This document shows, piece by piece, positions 1 to 9,503 of a DNA stretch of 33,181 nt. A program made the position numbers and the translations under genes. The stretch's first letter is position 1; every line of letters begins with the position of its first letter. The stretch is from the NCBI GenBank assembly GCA_001778055.1, contig MFFY01000036.1, positions 1-33,181 of the forward strand, written 5' to 3'. The notes beneath the pieces were generated by a model. The model was not told where the DNA came from. It searched no databases and worked only from the letters and a program-made list of their open reading frames with translations. This DNA is from Candidatus Falkowbacteria bacterium RIFCSPLOWO2_12_FULL_45_13 (GTDB taxonomy: Bacteria; Patescibacteriota; Patescibacteriia; Patescibacteriales; GWC2-42-12).

Positions 1-716
1 AGAATATTAATAAAAAATAAAATAATCGCCATTTCAAAGCTGACTAGCCAATTGGCTATGAATAACCGCCAGCCTCGTTTAAGCGCTTGACCGACCGTGG
101 ACTTATTGATTACCGCGTCAGCGATAGCGTACTTAGTGATAAAAGACATGATGATAGCCAGCGGAAAAGCCATGATCAAGGCTAAAATATAAAAAGGGTT
201 GGCGTTAAGGCTCCCCTTGATAAAAATTACCGGCAGGCTGATGGCAAAAAGCATTAGATAAACCGCGGCCTTAACTAAAATATTCAAAGTGAAAACCGGC
301 CAAAAATTTAACATGCCAGATTCCCAGCCGTCCCTTAAGGTGGACTTTTTCTGATTTAAAAGCGCGGCCGAATTGTTGACAATGGCCGCTTGCGAGACTA
401 TCACCAGCCAGACTAAAAACAGCAGCGCGGCCAAAGCCGCCAGAGCGAGAATTAAAACCATAACCATATTCAGGGTGTCGTATTTCAGCAAATTGCCGAT
501 ATTGGCGTAAGTTTTAAAACTAAACACGTCGGTTGAAGCCAGGCCTTGCCAGGCGGGAAACAACGCCCGCCCGGGGTTGCTGCCGGCGTTGTTAAATAAA
601 ATTTCAAATACGCCGCCGTTGCCCAAGAGCGCGGCGAAGATGCCGAGCCACCAGAGATATTTATTGCGCCAAGTTATTTTCCAGGCTTGTTTTAAAATAT
701 TTCGATAAAATGACAT
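1..716 (-). CDS. Multi-pass membrane protein, partial (runs off left edge)
   Basis: Open reverse-strand frame from ATG at 716 (MSFYRNILKQAWKITWRNKYLWWLGIFAALLGNGG...) to position 1 with several hydrophobic segments; GGAGG Shine-Dalgarno just upstream. Not in the ORF track because it is truncated. Confidence 0.8.
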   Translation of the reverse strand, partial: MSFYRNILKQAWKITWRNKYLWWLGIFAALLGNGGVFEILFNNAGSNPGRALFPAWQGLASTDVFSFKTYANIGNLLKYDTLNMVMVLILALAALAALLFLVWLVIVSQAAIVNNSAALLNQKKSTLRDGWESGMLNFWPVFTLNILVKAAVYLMLFAISLPVIFIKGSLNANPFYILALIMAFPLAIIMSFITKYAIADAVINKSTVGQALKRGWRLFIANWLVSFEMAIILFFINI

Positions 717-792
717 AGAACCTCCTCCGTCGCTTAATTAAAGCGAAGCTAATTATTAATAATCTTATTATAACATAAAAATTTAAACTAAC

Positions 793-831
793 AAAATAGC
801 AACCCGCCGCCAATGGTTTGGTTGCTATTTT
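793..831. terminator. Hairpin terminator downstream of ftsH
   Basis: AAAATAGCAACC (793-804) pairs with GGTTGCTATTTT (820-831), with flanking A/T tracts. Confidence 0.7.
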
Positions 832-859
832 TTGAATTCGGGGCTGGCGTCAATTAACC

Positions 860-2692
860 TTATGCCTCCGCTTTCGCCTTCTCGCCCACGATCTTTTCAA
901 ATTCCTCTTTTTCCAAAGTCTCTTTGGCCAAAAGCTCAACTACGGTCTTTTCCAGAAAATCGCGCTTAGCCTTAATAATACCTTTAGCTTTAAGCGCCGC
1001 CAGATCAATAAAATTAGAAATTTCCCGATCGATTTGCTCGGCTATTTTTTCGCTGTAATCCCGCTGTTCGTGGATCTCCCGGCCCAAGAAAATCATTTCC
1101 TCCTTATCGCCGTAAGTTCGCGGGCCCAAATTGTCGCTCATGCCGTAATCGGTAATCAGTTTTCTGGCCAAGCCGGTGGCGCGCCGCAAATCGGAGGTGG
1201 CTCCGGTGGTAACTTCGCCAAAGATTTCCTTTTCCGCGACGTAACCGGCGAGCAAAACGGCGATCTCCTCGACATATTCCGTCTTAGAATACATATGCTT
1301 GTCTTCCAGCGGCAATTTTAGGGTGTAGCCGCCGGCTTGGCCGCGGGCAATAATGGAAATTTTCTGTACCGGATCGGCCAGAGAAGAAAAATGGGCCACC
1401 AGCGCGTGGCCGGCCTCATGATAGGCCGTAATTCTTTTTTCTTTGCTGGATAAAATTCTCGATTTCCTTTCCGGTCCCATCATGACTTTCTCAATGGATT
1501 TAAAAATATCTTCCAGGCTGATTATTTTACGATTTTTCATGGCCGCTAAAATCGCGGCTTCGTTTAACAGGTTGGCCAGATCCGCGCCGGTAAAACCCGG
1601 CGTCCTTTCGGCCACTCTTTTAAGGCTGACTTCTTTAGACAGCGGCTTCTTTTTGACGTGCACTTTTAAAATCGCCTCGCGATCGGCTAAATCCGGCTCA
1701 TCCAAAATAACCCGGCGGTCAAAACGGCCGGGCCGGAGTAGCGCCGGGTCTAAGACATCCGGCCGGTTAGTGGCCGCGATGACGATGATATTGGTGTTAG
1801 GATCAAAACCGTCCATTTCCACCAGAATTTGGTTTAGGGTTTGCTCGCGCTCATCATGGGAGCCGCCCAAACCCGACCCGCGCTTGCGGCCGACCGCGTC
1901 GATTTCGTCTATAAAAATAATGCAGGGCGCGCTTTTTTTGGCCTTGCGGAATAAATCCCTAACGCGGGAGGCGCCCACACCGACGAACATTTCCACGAAT
2001 TCAGAGCCGGACAAACTAAAAAACGGCACCTCGGCTTCGCCGGCCACGGCCCGGGCCAGCAATGTTTTACCCGTGCCCGGACTGCCTAACAGCAAAACTC
2101 CCCGCGGAGTGCGCGCGCCCAGCTCGGAAAATTTCTGCGGATTTTTTAAAAACTCTACCACTTCTTTTAATTCTTCCTTGGCTTCTTTAACCCCGGCCAC
2201 TTCTTTAAAAGTCACCTTGTCTTTAAATTCCCGGCCGATTTCTTTGGCTTGAGACTGGCCGAACATCATCGCCTTAGAATTCGCGCCCTGAACCGAACGC
2301 AGCATAAAATAAATAAAAACGCTGATCAGCAAAAAAGGAATTAAGAACGGCAAGATCGCGCCCAGCCAATAGTTAAGGCCTTCATCGCTTTTAACTTCAA
2401 TCTTAATGCTCGCGACTTTAACCGGATCAAGATTAAAATTCTTAACGATTTGCGAGAAAGTGTCGCCGATTTCTTTTTTTACCACCTCGGTCTGGCCTTG
2501 TTTTAAGGTTACTTGCATTTCACTGCCCGCGATTACGATTTTTCCCACTTCCTGATTATTTATTTGAGCCACCAAAGTATCAATGCCCACGATTTCGCTC
2601 TTTCGGCCGGCGCCGGAAAAAAAACTGAAAACCGCGGCGATTAACAAAAAAGTCGTAAAAAATATCAAAAAATTTTTAATTAAGCTTTTCAT
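860..2692 (-). CDS. ftsH: ATP-dependent zinc metalloprotease FtsH
   Basis: N-terminal TM segments, Walker A GSPGTGKT, Walker [15 protein letters not shown] zinc motif. Start taken at MKSLIKNFL (2692); the extra 26 aa of the ORF-track start lie in a leader hairpin. Confidence 0.97.
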   Translation of the reverse strand: MKSLIKNFLIFFTTFLLIAAVFSFFSGAGRKSEIVGIDTLVAQINNQEVGKIVIAGSEMQVTLKQGQTEVVKKEIGDTFSQIVKNFNLDPVKVASIKIEVKSDEGLNYWLGAILPFLIPFLLISVFIYFMLRSVQGANSKAMMFGQSQAKEIGREFKDKVTFKEVAGVKEAKEELKEVVEFLKNPQKFSELGARTPRGVLLLGSPGTGKTLLARAVAGEAEVPFFSLSGSEFVEMFVGVGASRVRDLFRKAKKSAPCIIFIDEIDAVGRKRGSGLGGSHDEREQTLNQILVEMDGFDPNTNIIVIAATNRPDVLDPALLRPGRFDRRVILDEPDLADREAILKVHVKKKPLSKEVSLKRVAERTPGFTGADLANLLNEAAILAAMKNRKIISLEDIFKSIEKVMMGPERKSRILSSKEKRITAYHEAGHALVAHFSSLADPVQKISIIARGQAGGYTLKLPLEDKHMYSKTEYVEEIAVLLAGYVAEKEIFGEVTTGATSDLRRATGLARKLITDYGMSDNLGPRTYGDKEEMIFLGREIHEQRDYSEKIAEQIDREISNFIDLAALKAKGIIKAKRDFLEKTVVELLAKETLEKEEFEKIVGEKAKAEA

Positions 2693-2721
2693 TAGTTTTA
2701 ATTCTTTAATTATGTAAAGAT

Positions 2722-2883
2722 TAGACTTGTTGCTTAATAAGATTTCGTCGCGAAATGAAGAAATTTCCAACGAAAAATTAGAAAAGCGACGATGTTTATA
2801 GACTAATATAAGCAGAGGAGCTTTTCTTATTTTGCAGCGGAAATTTCAAATTACAGCAGAAAGATTATTAAGCAACAAGTCTA
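2722..2883. repeat. 162-bp long imperfect inverted repeat upstream of ftsH
   Basis: TAGACTTGTTGCTTAATAA (2722-2740) is the exact reverse complement of 2865-2883. Nested arms GAAATTTCC (2760-2768)/GGAAATTTC (2839-2847) and 2773-2787/2820-2834 (13/15). Confidence 0.85.
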
Positions 2884-2884
2884 T

Positions 2885-2912
2885 TGTATAATACTATAAC
2901 TTATTTTGCAAC
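2885..2912 (-). promoter_or_regulatory. Candidate sigma70-type promoter for ftsH
   Basis: Reverse strand reads TTGCAA - 17 nt - TACAAT, immediately upstream of the hairpin leader (coordinates approximate). Confidence 0.5.
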
Positions 2913-2929
2913 CTTGCCTTAAAAAAGTC

Positions 2930-2997
2930 TATCGCAAAATTTTAAAAAGCTGAACTTTCTCGGCCGAGAAAGTTCAGCTTTTTAAAATTTTGCGATA
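2930..2997. terminator. 68-bp perfect palindrome, probable rpsA terminator
   Basis: TATCGCAAAATTTTAAAAAGCTGAACTTTCTCGG (2930-2963) followed with no spacer by its exact reverse complement (2964-2997); reverse-strand T6 tract at 2921-2926. Confidence 0.85.
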
Positions 2998-3005
2998 AGC
3001 CCTGG

Positions 3006-4457
3006 TTATTTTTTCTTTTTCTCGGTTTTTTCTCTTCCGCCAGAGGCGCCGTGCCCGCCGGCCGGCCGGCCGGCGAGGTAGGCAGGCAGGGATCCGCTTG
3101 GAGCGGATTTCACTTTTACTGCCGCTCCTTTTTCCTTCTTGGCCTTTTTAACTTTGGGCTTTGCCATGGCGGCGCCGCTGGAGGGTGTCTCTGCCAGAGC
3201 TTCAATTTTTTTGATCGCGCCGGCTTTTTCTTCGGCGCCGGCGGCGCTCGCCTTGGGCTCTCTAGATAAAGCGGCTTCAAAGGCCGGCTTTTTCTCCGCC
3301 TCCGCCGCTGTCTTGTCTTTAGCCGAAATGGCCAAGCCCAAACGATGATCTTTGGGCTCAATGGAGACCACGGTGAATTCCTTTTTTTCGCCGACTTTGT
3401 AGGCTTCATTGATTTTCTGCCCGGCCGCGAGTTCCAGTTGACTGATATGCGACAGGCCGTGGATATCTTTGTCCAATTCAACAAACAGGCCGAAAGGATT
3501 AATTTTTAAAATAGTGCCGGTAACGCTTTGCCCGACCTGATATTTTTTCTCCACCTCGCGCCAGGGGTCAGCCAGAAGTTTTTTAACCGATAAAAATATC
3601 TTTGAGCCCTCAATGGAAATAATTTCGGCCCTGACCTTGTCTCCGACCTTGAATAAATCAGAGGGATCGTCAATTCTTTGCCAAGCCAATTCGCTGATAT
3701 GGATTAAACCTTCCAGATTTTCACCAAAGTTCAAGAAGACGCCGAAGTCAGTCAAAGCGGTGATGGCACCGCTAACCACGCTGCCGACCCGATATTTGGA
3801 AATAATGTCTTTTTGCTTTTCCTGCCAGGCCTCTTTTTCGCTGACAATCAATTTTTCGTCCGGTTCGTCCAGGGTCATGACTTTAACTTCAAAATCAACG
3901 CCGATGAAAGATTTCAGTTTATCCAAAATTTTGCCTTTATCGCCGCCGTTGACCCTGGGGTAATTTTCCGGCGCCAATTGCGAAACCGGCAAAAATCCCT
4001 GAATTTGGGCGAAACTAACCAGCAATCCGCCCTTGTTGGCGTCGTTAATCCTGACCTTCAATATTTTCCTGTTATCATAAGCGTCAATCAGGGTGCTCCA
4101 GGCCTTCTGCTGGCCCGCGCTCCTGAATGACAATTCCAGTTCGCCATTCTCGTTTTCTTCTTCAATAATCGTGGCCTCAACTTCATCCCCCGACTTCAGG
4201 TTGGCGTATTCCTCGGCTTCAAAATAAAGTTCGCGGCCACGGACCACGCCGGTGGTTATGCCGCCCACGTCCAACTTAACCTCGGCTTTAGAAGCGGCCA
4301 AGACCGTACCCTTGACGATATCGCCGGCCACCGGAATTTTTATGTTTTCCTTATCCAATAATTTTTGAAATTCCTCCCGGCTGGCCGGGTCATGGTTCAA
4401 CTCGTCCGGGTTGAACGGCTTCTGGATACTATTATTCTTTTTTGTTTCTTCGGCCAT
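3006..4457 (-). CDS. rpsA: S1 RNA-binding domain protein (30S ribosomal protein S1-like), about 4 S1 repeats
   Basis: Repeated S1 motifs (VKGTVLAAS..., VVSGAITALTDFGVFLNFG...GLIHISEL, VTGTILKINPFGLFVEL...GLSHISQL); low-complexity Ala/Lys/Gly C-terminal tail. Confidence 0.92.
   Translation of the reverse strand: MAEETKKNNSIQKPFNPDELNHDPASREEFQKLLDKENIKIPVAGDIVKGTVLAASKAEVKLDVGGITTGVVRGRELYFEAEEYANLKSGDEVEATIIEEENENGELELSFRSAGQQKAWSTLIDAYDNRKILKVRINDANKGGLLVSFAQIQGFLPVSQLAPENYPRVNGGDKGKILDKLKSFIGVDFEVKVMTLDEPDEKLIVSEKEAWQEKQKDIISKYRVGSVVSGAITALTDFGVFLNFGENLEGLIHISELAWQRIDDPSDLFKVGDKVRAEIISIEGSKIFLSVKKLLADPWREVEKKYQVGQSVTGTILKINPFGLFVELDKDIHGLSHISQLELAAGQKINEAYKVGEKKEFTVVSIEPKDHRLGLAISAKDKTAAEAEKKPAFEAALSREPKASAAGAEEKAGAIKKIEALAETPSSGAAMAKPKVKKAKKEKGAAVKVKSAPSGSLPAYLAGRPAGGHGASGGREKTEKKKK
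3037..3108. repeat. Cluster of short palindromes in the rpsA 3' coding end
   Basis: CCGCCAGAGGCG, (GCCG/GCCGG)n palindrome at 3057-3074, GGCAGGCAGG, and ATCCGCTTGGAGCGGAT (3092-3108), translated as SGSLPAYLAGRPAGGHGASGGRE. Confidence 0.7.
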
Positions 4458-4589
4458 ATTTTGTTCCGATTTTTATCCGAAAATAAAAAAACTTTTCTAA
4501 CCTCCCGCCGCCGTCCGGCGGTCAAAGGAAGCCCCTCGGTCACCTTATACCGAAGGTTTAATTATAGGTGCTTATTTAATTGTTTTACT

Positions 4590-4617
4590 ATTATACACTA
4601 TTTGATAATAATTACAA
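4590..4617 (-). promoter_or_regulatory. Candidate promoter for rpsA
   Basis: Reverse strand TTGTAA - 16 nt - TATAAT, about 130 nt upstream of the start codon. Confidence 0.6.
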
Positions 4618-4659
4618 GGCCTTGTTTTGCCCTTGTTTTGCCCACCAACCTTTTTATTT

Positions 4660-6111
4660 TCACCACAACTTTTTTCCAGTAGGTACCGGCCTATCTCCTG
4701 GCGTGACATATTGACCTCCCTCGTTCATTGTCTTGCTCTGCCTTAAAAAAGATACTGTGCCGTCTGGTAAGAGGTAATGCCCGGGAGAACAGGCCATAAT
4801 GTCTTGCTCTTTTTTATTTTCATCATGCTCCATATTCTTGGCGCGCCCGGAAAAATAAGATATTTTGGGCTGTCGCTTTATAAACCATTTGTCATAATCT
4901 GGGCTAGCTTGCTTTATTGCCTCCTTAAACATATTGGCGAAATCGTCGTTACCATGTAGAAGTATTTCGGGTCGAAGTGGTTGTAGCGTTCGGCAGACAT
5001 TCACCATGTCTGACATATATTGTTTGGGATTTTTTCTCGCCCGTACTTCGTAGGGACTGACTGAAATTCTTACCCTATCCAAAAACTCTCCTCCCTTTTT
5101 TACTATCTTTTCTGCCGCGCCTTGCGCGACTGAATCCGGCTGATACCAGCCGGCAGTAGTAATATGTATTCTCCGCTTCTTTGACGCCAGGACTTCTACT
5201 ACGTCGCCATAATCTGCCGGAGAACCGTCGCTATGTAAAAATTTATTATCGCGATAGTCAAAGGGGTCGCTATCGTTATAATTCATAATGCTAGAAAAAA
5301 ACTGTGAGGTAGTAATAGGAAAACCAAGTCCTTTTACATAATCAGTTACAAATAACTGGTTGCCGTCGCGATAGTCGCCCATAGGTCCATTGACAAACGC
5401 AAGAAGTTCCTCGGGAGTTTTTTTAGCACCCCTAAAATATTCAATCAACACCGGGTAGCTGGGCACCATTTTAATAAGCAATTCATTGATCTCACGAACC
5501 GTTTGGGGATTAAAGCCGCGGCCCCGTAAACCAAGAGCCTTAGCCAGCGCCGTCCGCGCGTCCCACTCACCGCCCGTAGAAGAATCGGCTTTAAAGCGGT
5601 CATCATGCATAAACGATGTGTCAATTTTAAGTTGAGCACCAAGGTCATGGCAAAACTTTATCCAATCTTTCTCAATAAGAGCCTCTCTTCTTCGCATCCG
5701 TTCGCCAATTTTAAGCACGGCTTGGAACGGCATGGTTTGCACCTCTCGTGAAGTGTCCGCGGCGCAGAAAGTGCACTGATGGCGGCAGCCTTTGGTTGTT
5801 TGAACCACGGCCAAGTGCGCCCCATATAATTCTTTTTCTTCCGCCGGTTCCAGTTCCGCCAATCCGGAAAAATATTCTCCATGAGGATTTTCCACGGTCG
5901 GCAGTTCCCGCGGGTCCATCCTTAAACCAGCGGCAATTTTTCCCGCCACTTCTTTTCCCTTCGCACTCAAAGGAAAATGAGGCGTAAGCAACGGCCGCGC
6001 CAGTTTGACGCATAGGTCTTCCGCCGCTTTTTTGTCCGCATTTTCTGACACCAAAACATCGGCGCCGACTTTCGGTTTTAGCGGTTCACGATGTTTAAAT
6101 TCAAATCCCAT
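4660..6111 (-). CDS. Radical SAM protein of unknown function
   Basis: CxxxCxxC motif in TTKGCRHQCTFCAAD; 483 aa; further conserved-looking C-terminal PDGTVSFLRQ segment. Confidence 0.8.
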   Translation of the reverse strand: MGFEFKHREPLKPKVGADVLVSENADKKAAEDLCVKLARPLLTPHFPLSAKGKEVAGKIAAGLRMDPRELPTVENPHGEYFSGLAELEPAEEKELYGAHLAVVQTTKGCRHQCTFCAADTSREVQTMPFQAVLKIGERMRRREALIEKDWIKFCHDLGAQLKIDTSFMHDDRFKADSSTGGEWDARTALAKALGLRGRGFNPQTVREINELLIKMVPSYPVLIEYFRGAKKTPEELLAFVNGPMGDYRDGNQLFVTDYVKGLGFPITTSQFFSSIMNYNDSDPFDYRDNKFLHSDGSPADYGDVVEVLASKKRRIHITTAGWYQPDSVAQGAAEKIVKKGGEFLDRVRISVSPYEVRARKNPKQYMSDMVNVCRTLQPLRPEILLHGNDDFANMFKEAIKQASPDYDKWFIKRQPKISYFSGRAKNMEHDENKKEQDIMACSPGHYLLPDGTVSFLRQSKTMNEGGQYVTPGDRPVPTGKKLW

Positions 6112-6148
6112 ATTGATGTAAAATTATTTATGATATCTAATATTTTAC

Positions 6149-6613
6149 CTATTCCGTAAATAAAGTTGGTTTGATTTGTTTCAAATACCCCATGCAGTCG
6201 GCCCATTCGCTGGCCGGGCCGGTCAGGTCAAAAACCAGAACCAGGCCGTTATAGGGAACGATAACCCTGCCATCGCTTTCCGTTCCCGCATCAGCCTGCT
6301 TCGCGATTATGTTATAATGCTTGGCCGGGCAAGTTTTCTTGCCGTCCTCTTCGCGGTAAAATTCAAGATTCCTGGCTCCCGCGGTTTTAAAGCCTCGGGG
6401 CAGGTTGAAGCCGTAGCCCATAACCACATTATCCACGATTAGCCGGCCATCAGCGGCTTCGGTCACGGCATAAGGCGAAGCCTGATGCACGATTTGAGCG
6501 CTGATCCAGTCCGCGCTTTCCTCTCGCACTAAAGCATACCAAATAATAAAAATACTAACTAAAGTTGAGAGAAATAAAACGGTAATTTTTATAGAATAAT
6601 CGGTCTGATACAT
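6149..6613 (-). CDS. Hypothetical N-terminally membrane-anchored protein
   Basis: ORF with one N-terminal hydrophobic helix (ITVLFLSTLVSIFIIWYAL); 37 nt upstream of the radical SAM gene on the same strand. Confidence 0.7.
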   Translation of the reverse strand: MYQTDYSIKITVLFLSTLVSIFIIWYALVREESADWISAQIVHQASPYAVTEAADGRLIVDNVVMGYGFNLPRGFKTAGARNLEFYREEDGKKTCPAKHYNIIAKQADAGTESDGRVIVPYNGLVLVFDLTGPASEWADCMGYLKQIKPTLFTE

Positions 6614-6630
6614 AAGCAAAGCATGTTTGT

Positions 6631-6675
6631 CTTCGCCAAGAGTCCCCCGCTAAAATTTAGCGGGGGACGGCGAAG
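6631..6675. repeat. Long GC-rich hairpin
   Basis: CTTCGCC-AAGA-GTCCCCCGCTAAA-A-TTTAGCGGGGGAC-GGCGAAG: 13-bp and 7-bp stacked arms. Confidence 0.8.
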
Positions 6676-6781
6676 CCATGGCCGACAGTGCTAAAGTCAT
6701 CCATATTATAGCAATATTTATCCAAATAAAAAAGGCGCTGCACGCGCCCCTGATATTTGCCCTGTTAAAAAAATATAATAA

Positions 6782-6832
6782 TAGAACTTACGCGGTTGAA
6801 AAACCTCCGTTCAGTCAACCGCGTAAGTTCTA
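6782..6832. repeat. 51-nt hairpin repeat, copy A (possible terminator of the downstream-oriented lipoprotein gene)
   Basis: 18-bp perfect arms TAGAACTTACGCGGTTGA / TCAACCGCGTAAGTTCTA; reverse strand is followed by a T7 tract; 41/51 identity to 11848-11898. Confidence 0.8.
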
Positions 6833-6850
6833 AATAGGGTAAAATTAATT

Positions 6851-7804
6851 TTATTGCGGCGTGGCGCATCCGGCCGCGGCGTTGCTATTACTGACGCCGG
6901 CGCCGAATCCGGCCGCCGGAGAGACGCTGGATAACTGCTTGGAGCATTCGGCCGGTTTATTATTGAAAGCCGCGCAAATGCCGGCTAAATAACTTGCCGC
7001 GTCCCTGCCGGCATCGGACTGAACCCCGTTGATCACTAAAGTCGGGCTGCCCTGCACGCCATAACTCTGGCTTAAATCAGAATCGGTTTTATAATAATCT
7101 TTTGACTTGGCGGCAAGGCAGCTCGCCAATTTGATTTTATCAATCCCGGCCTGGGTCTGACAGATGCTGGTATCGCCTTGCTCGGTGAAACATTTTAAAT
7201 AATTATAATATTTGGCGGTTTGCTGCTCGCGCAGGCAAACTTGAGCATAGGTTTCCTGATTTTCCTTGTCGCCATGCATGAAATAATGGACGAACCTGAC
7301 CTTGGCGTCAATCTTATCGCCTAAAGCTTCAAAGGCGGGAATGATGCCTTTTTCCGCCTGCAAACCGTAAGGGCAATGAGTCATAACGAATAATTCAACC
7401 TTTGGTTTATCGGTTTTTGGCACATTAGCGGTCGGCGCAACGGCTTGAGAATTATCCGCCGAAGCCGCTGCCGTCGCTTGTTGGGCGGCGTTCTCCTGGG
7501 CGAAAGTTGCCATATCAAGGCCGCTTTGAAAAAATTTCCCGCCGTCCTTGGTCATATATGAAGTATAGTCCTTGCCGCTGACGTTTAAATTAATATTGTA
7601 GACATCGCCCTCCAAAATCGCGTTTTTAACCGTGGCCTTGATGTCTGACGGCAATAAATTTTCGTTAATAAATTTTTCCGCCGCCGCCTTGGCTTCTTCC
7701 GGGCTAAGAATTTTCCTGGCCTGCTGATCAATCTTGGCCAGCGGAATGGCGCAGCCGCTTACCAATACAGCCAAAAATAGGCTTAAAATAATTATTTTTT
7801 TCAT
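6851..7804 (-). CDS. Thioredoxin-fold (DsbA/GILT-like) lipoprotein with CPYG active site
   Basis: Lipobox LVSGC; PKVELFVMTHCPYGLQAEKGIIPAFEAL... and YGVQGSPTLVINGV (cis-Pro region). Confidence 0.8.
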   Translation of the reverse strand: MKKIIILSLFLAVLVSGCAIPLAKIDQQARKILSPEEAKAAAEKFINENLLPSDIKATVKNAILEGDVYNINLNVSGKDYTSYMTKDGGKFFQSGLDMATFAQENAAQQATAAASADNSQAVAPTANVPKTDKPKVELFVMTHCPYGLQAEKGIIPAFEALGDKIDAKVRFVHYFMHGDKENQETYAQVCLREQQTAKYYNYLKCFTEQGDTSICQTQAGIDKIKLASCLAAKSKDYYKTDSDLSQSYGVQGSPTLVINGVQSDAGRDAASYLAGICAAFNNKPAECSKQLSSVSPAAGFGAGVSNSNAAAGCATPQ

Positions 7805-7893
7805 GTTTTTAAAAATTAATCTTATTTAGATAGAATAACAAATTATCTTTAACAAGTCAAAAAAAATCTGCCTAATCAGTAACAGCCGCTTTA

Positions 7894-8694
7894 TCACTCA
7901 GCGCCAAATCTTGAAAGTTGGCCGTTTTTTAAATTACGGCGATAAATCATAATTAAAAAAATATACATCAACGCGAGATAAATTATGGCTAGCCCCGCGC
8001 CGGTTAAAAAATTAGCTAAAAGATGAGGCGTTGAAACAGCGCCGGTTAAACCACGAAAACTTTCAAAGACATACGAGGCTGGAATAATTTTAGAGACAGC
8101 TTGAAGCGCGGCCGGCAAGGTGCTAATCGGATAAAAAACCCCGGCAAAGATCGACAAAACGAACGGTATGGGCCAGCCCAGCCATTCGGCCGACGGGCCG
8201 AAGCGTAAAATTATGGCCGTCATAAAAATCCCCATGGCCACGGCAAAAATAAAGAGCACCAGCATAAAAGGCAAAATTATTAAACCGATTTTAAAAACAT
8301 TATAACCGAAAACCAGGCCGGCTACTGCGGCCATAACCAGAAAGCTAGCCAAGCCCATGGCCAGGCTGGTGGCTACCAGGCCGGCCACGTATTCTTTAAT
8401 CGTTAAGGGCGAAGCAAAAAAATTAATAAAACTCTGCGCCCAGACGTCTTCTAAAAAAGCCGTCATCACGCCCTGTTGAATGCGAGTTAAAAAATTCCAT
8501 AAAATAATCGCTCCCAAAATCACGCTGGTAAAATTAAAAGTGGCGTTGCCAAAAGCGCTTAAATATTTACTAATAAATCCCCACAGGATAATATCAACAA
8601 AAATCCATAAGAAAGGAGCGGTCAATCGCATGGGGTTGCCTTTGTATAAAAATACTTGGCGGATAAAAATGGCGTAAATTCTGGTCAGGCTCAT
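7894..8694 (-). CDS. ABC-2 type transporter permease
   Basis: Six hydrophobic segments and ABC-2 layout; directly follows an ABC ATPase gene. Confidence 0.8.
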   Translation of the reverse strand: MSLTRIYAIFIRQVFLYKGNPMRLTAPFLWIFVDIILWGFISKYLSAFGNATFNFTSVILGAIILWNFLTRIQQGVMTAFLEDVWAQSFINFFASPLTIKEYVAGLVATSLAMGLASFLVMAAVAGLVFGYNVFKIGLIILPFMLVLFIFAVAMGIFMTAIILRFGPSAEWLGWPIPFVLSIFAGVFYPISTLPAALQAVSKIIPASYVFESFRGLTGAVSTPHLLANFLTGAGLAIIYLALMYIFLIMIYRRNLKNGQLSRFGAE

Positions 8695-8730
8695 ATGATT
8701 CAAAAGTCAAAGGGGGAGAACATTATGACC

Positions 8731-9477
8731 TTACTTGTCAAAACTTAATGGCTCCCTGGCTGCGGCGATGAATAATTCTTCCAAATCCTTTTTGCCGTGC
8801 TCGGCCGGCAGAGTTTTCGGGTCGCCCGACAGCAAGATCCTGCCGTGCGACATAAACAACACCCGATTACAGACATCCACGATTTCAGCCATATTATGCG
8901 ATGTCCAAAGTACGGCCGAACGGGTTTCTGCGGCGTAATTTATTATTTTCTGCCTTATTGACTGGGCAATGCTTGGGTCCAGGGAGGCCGTGGGTTCATC
9001 CAGCAATAAAAGCAAGGGCTGATTTATCACGGCTTTGGCTAAATTCAGGCGGCTGGCTTCGCCCGAAGACAAAAAGCCGACTCTGGTTTTAGAAAAACTT
9101 TTCAAATCAAAATCCTTAAGCAAGATATCTACCCTTTTTTTTAAATTTTTAACGCCGTAAAGCAGGCCGAAAATATATAAATTCTGCCAAACCGTCAGGT
9201 TGGCGGGCAGATGAGCGTAAACCGCGGCAAAATTGGTCTGGCGACTGACTTGACAGCGGTCGGCCTTTAAATCTCGGCATAAAATTTCGACCGAACCGGC
9301 GCTGGGTTCTAAAATCCCCAAAATCATATTAATAGTGGTGGTTTTTCCAGCGCCGTTCGGGCCCAGTAGGCCGACAATTTCTCCGGCCCGCACCGAAAAA
9401 GAAATATTGTCCACCGCTTTGACCAGTTGGTATTGTTTTTCCAGCCGGCAGACGCGTAAAATTATTTCTTCAGGCAT
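8731..9477 (-). CDS. ABC transporter ATP-binding protein
   Basis: Walker A GPNGAGKTT, signature LSSGEASR, Walker B LLLLLDEPTASLDP. Confidence 0.95.
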   Translation of the reverse strand: MPEEIILRVCRLEKQYQLVKAVDNISFSVRAGEIVGLLGPNGAGKTTTINMILGILEPSAGSVEILCRDLKADRCQVSRQTNFAAVYAHLPANLTVWQNLYIFGLLYGVKNLKKRVDILLKDFDLKSFSKTRVGFLSSGEASRLNLAKAVINQPLLLLLDEPTASLDPSIAQSIRQKIINYAAETRSAVLWTSHNMAEIVDVCNRVLFMSHGRILLSGDPKTLPAEHGKKDLEELFIAAAREPLSFDK

Positions 9478-9503
9478 ATAAACTTACAGATTATGCTCAT
9501 TAA

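Noticed and set aside
1443-2252. 269-aa plus-strand ORF
   Set aside because: Antisense to the conserved FtsH AAA+ core; Ser/Arg-rich shadow frame with no family signal.
2693-2770. N-terminal extension of FtsH
   Set aside because: Falls in the hairpin leader; the usual FtsH start (short N-tail then TM) fits the internal ATG at 2692.
4618-4645. Direct repeat CCTTGTTTTGCC x2 upstream of rpsA
   Set aside because: Could be an operator but only two short copies; too weak to claim.
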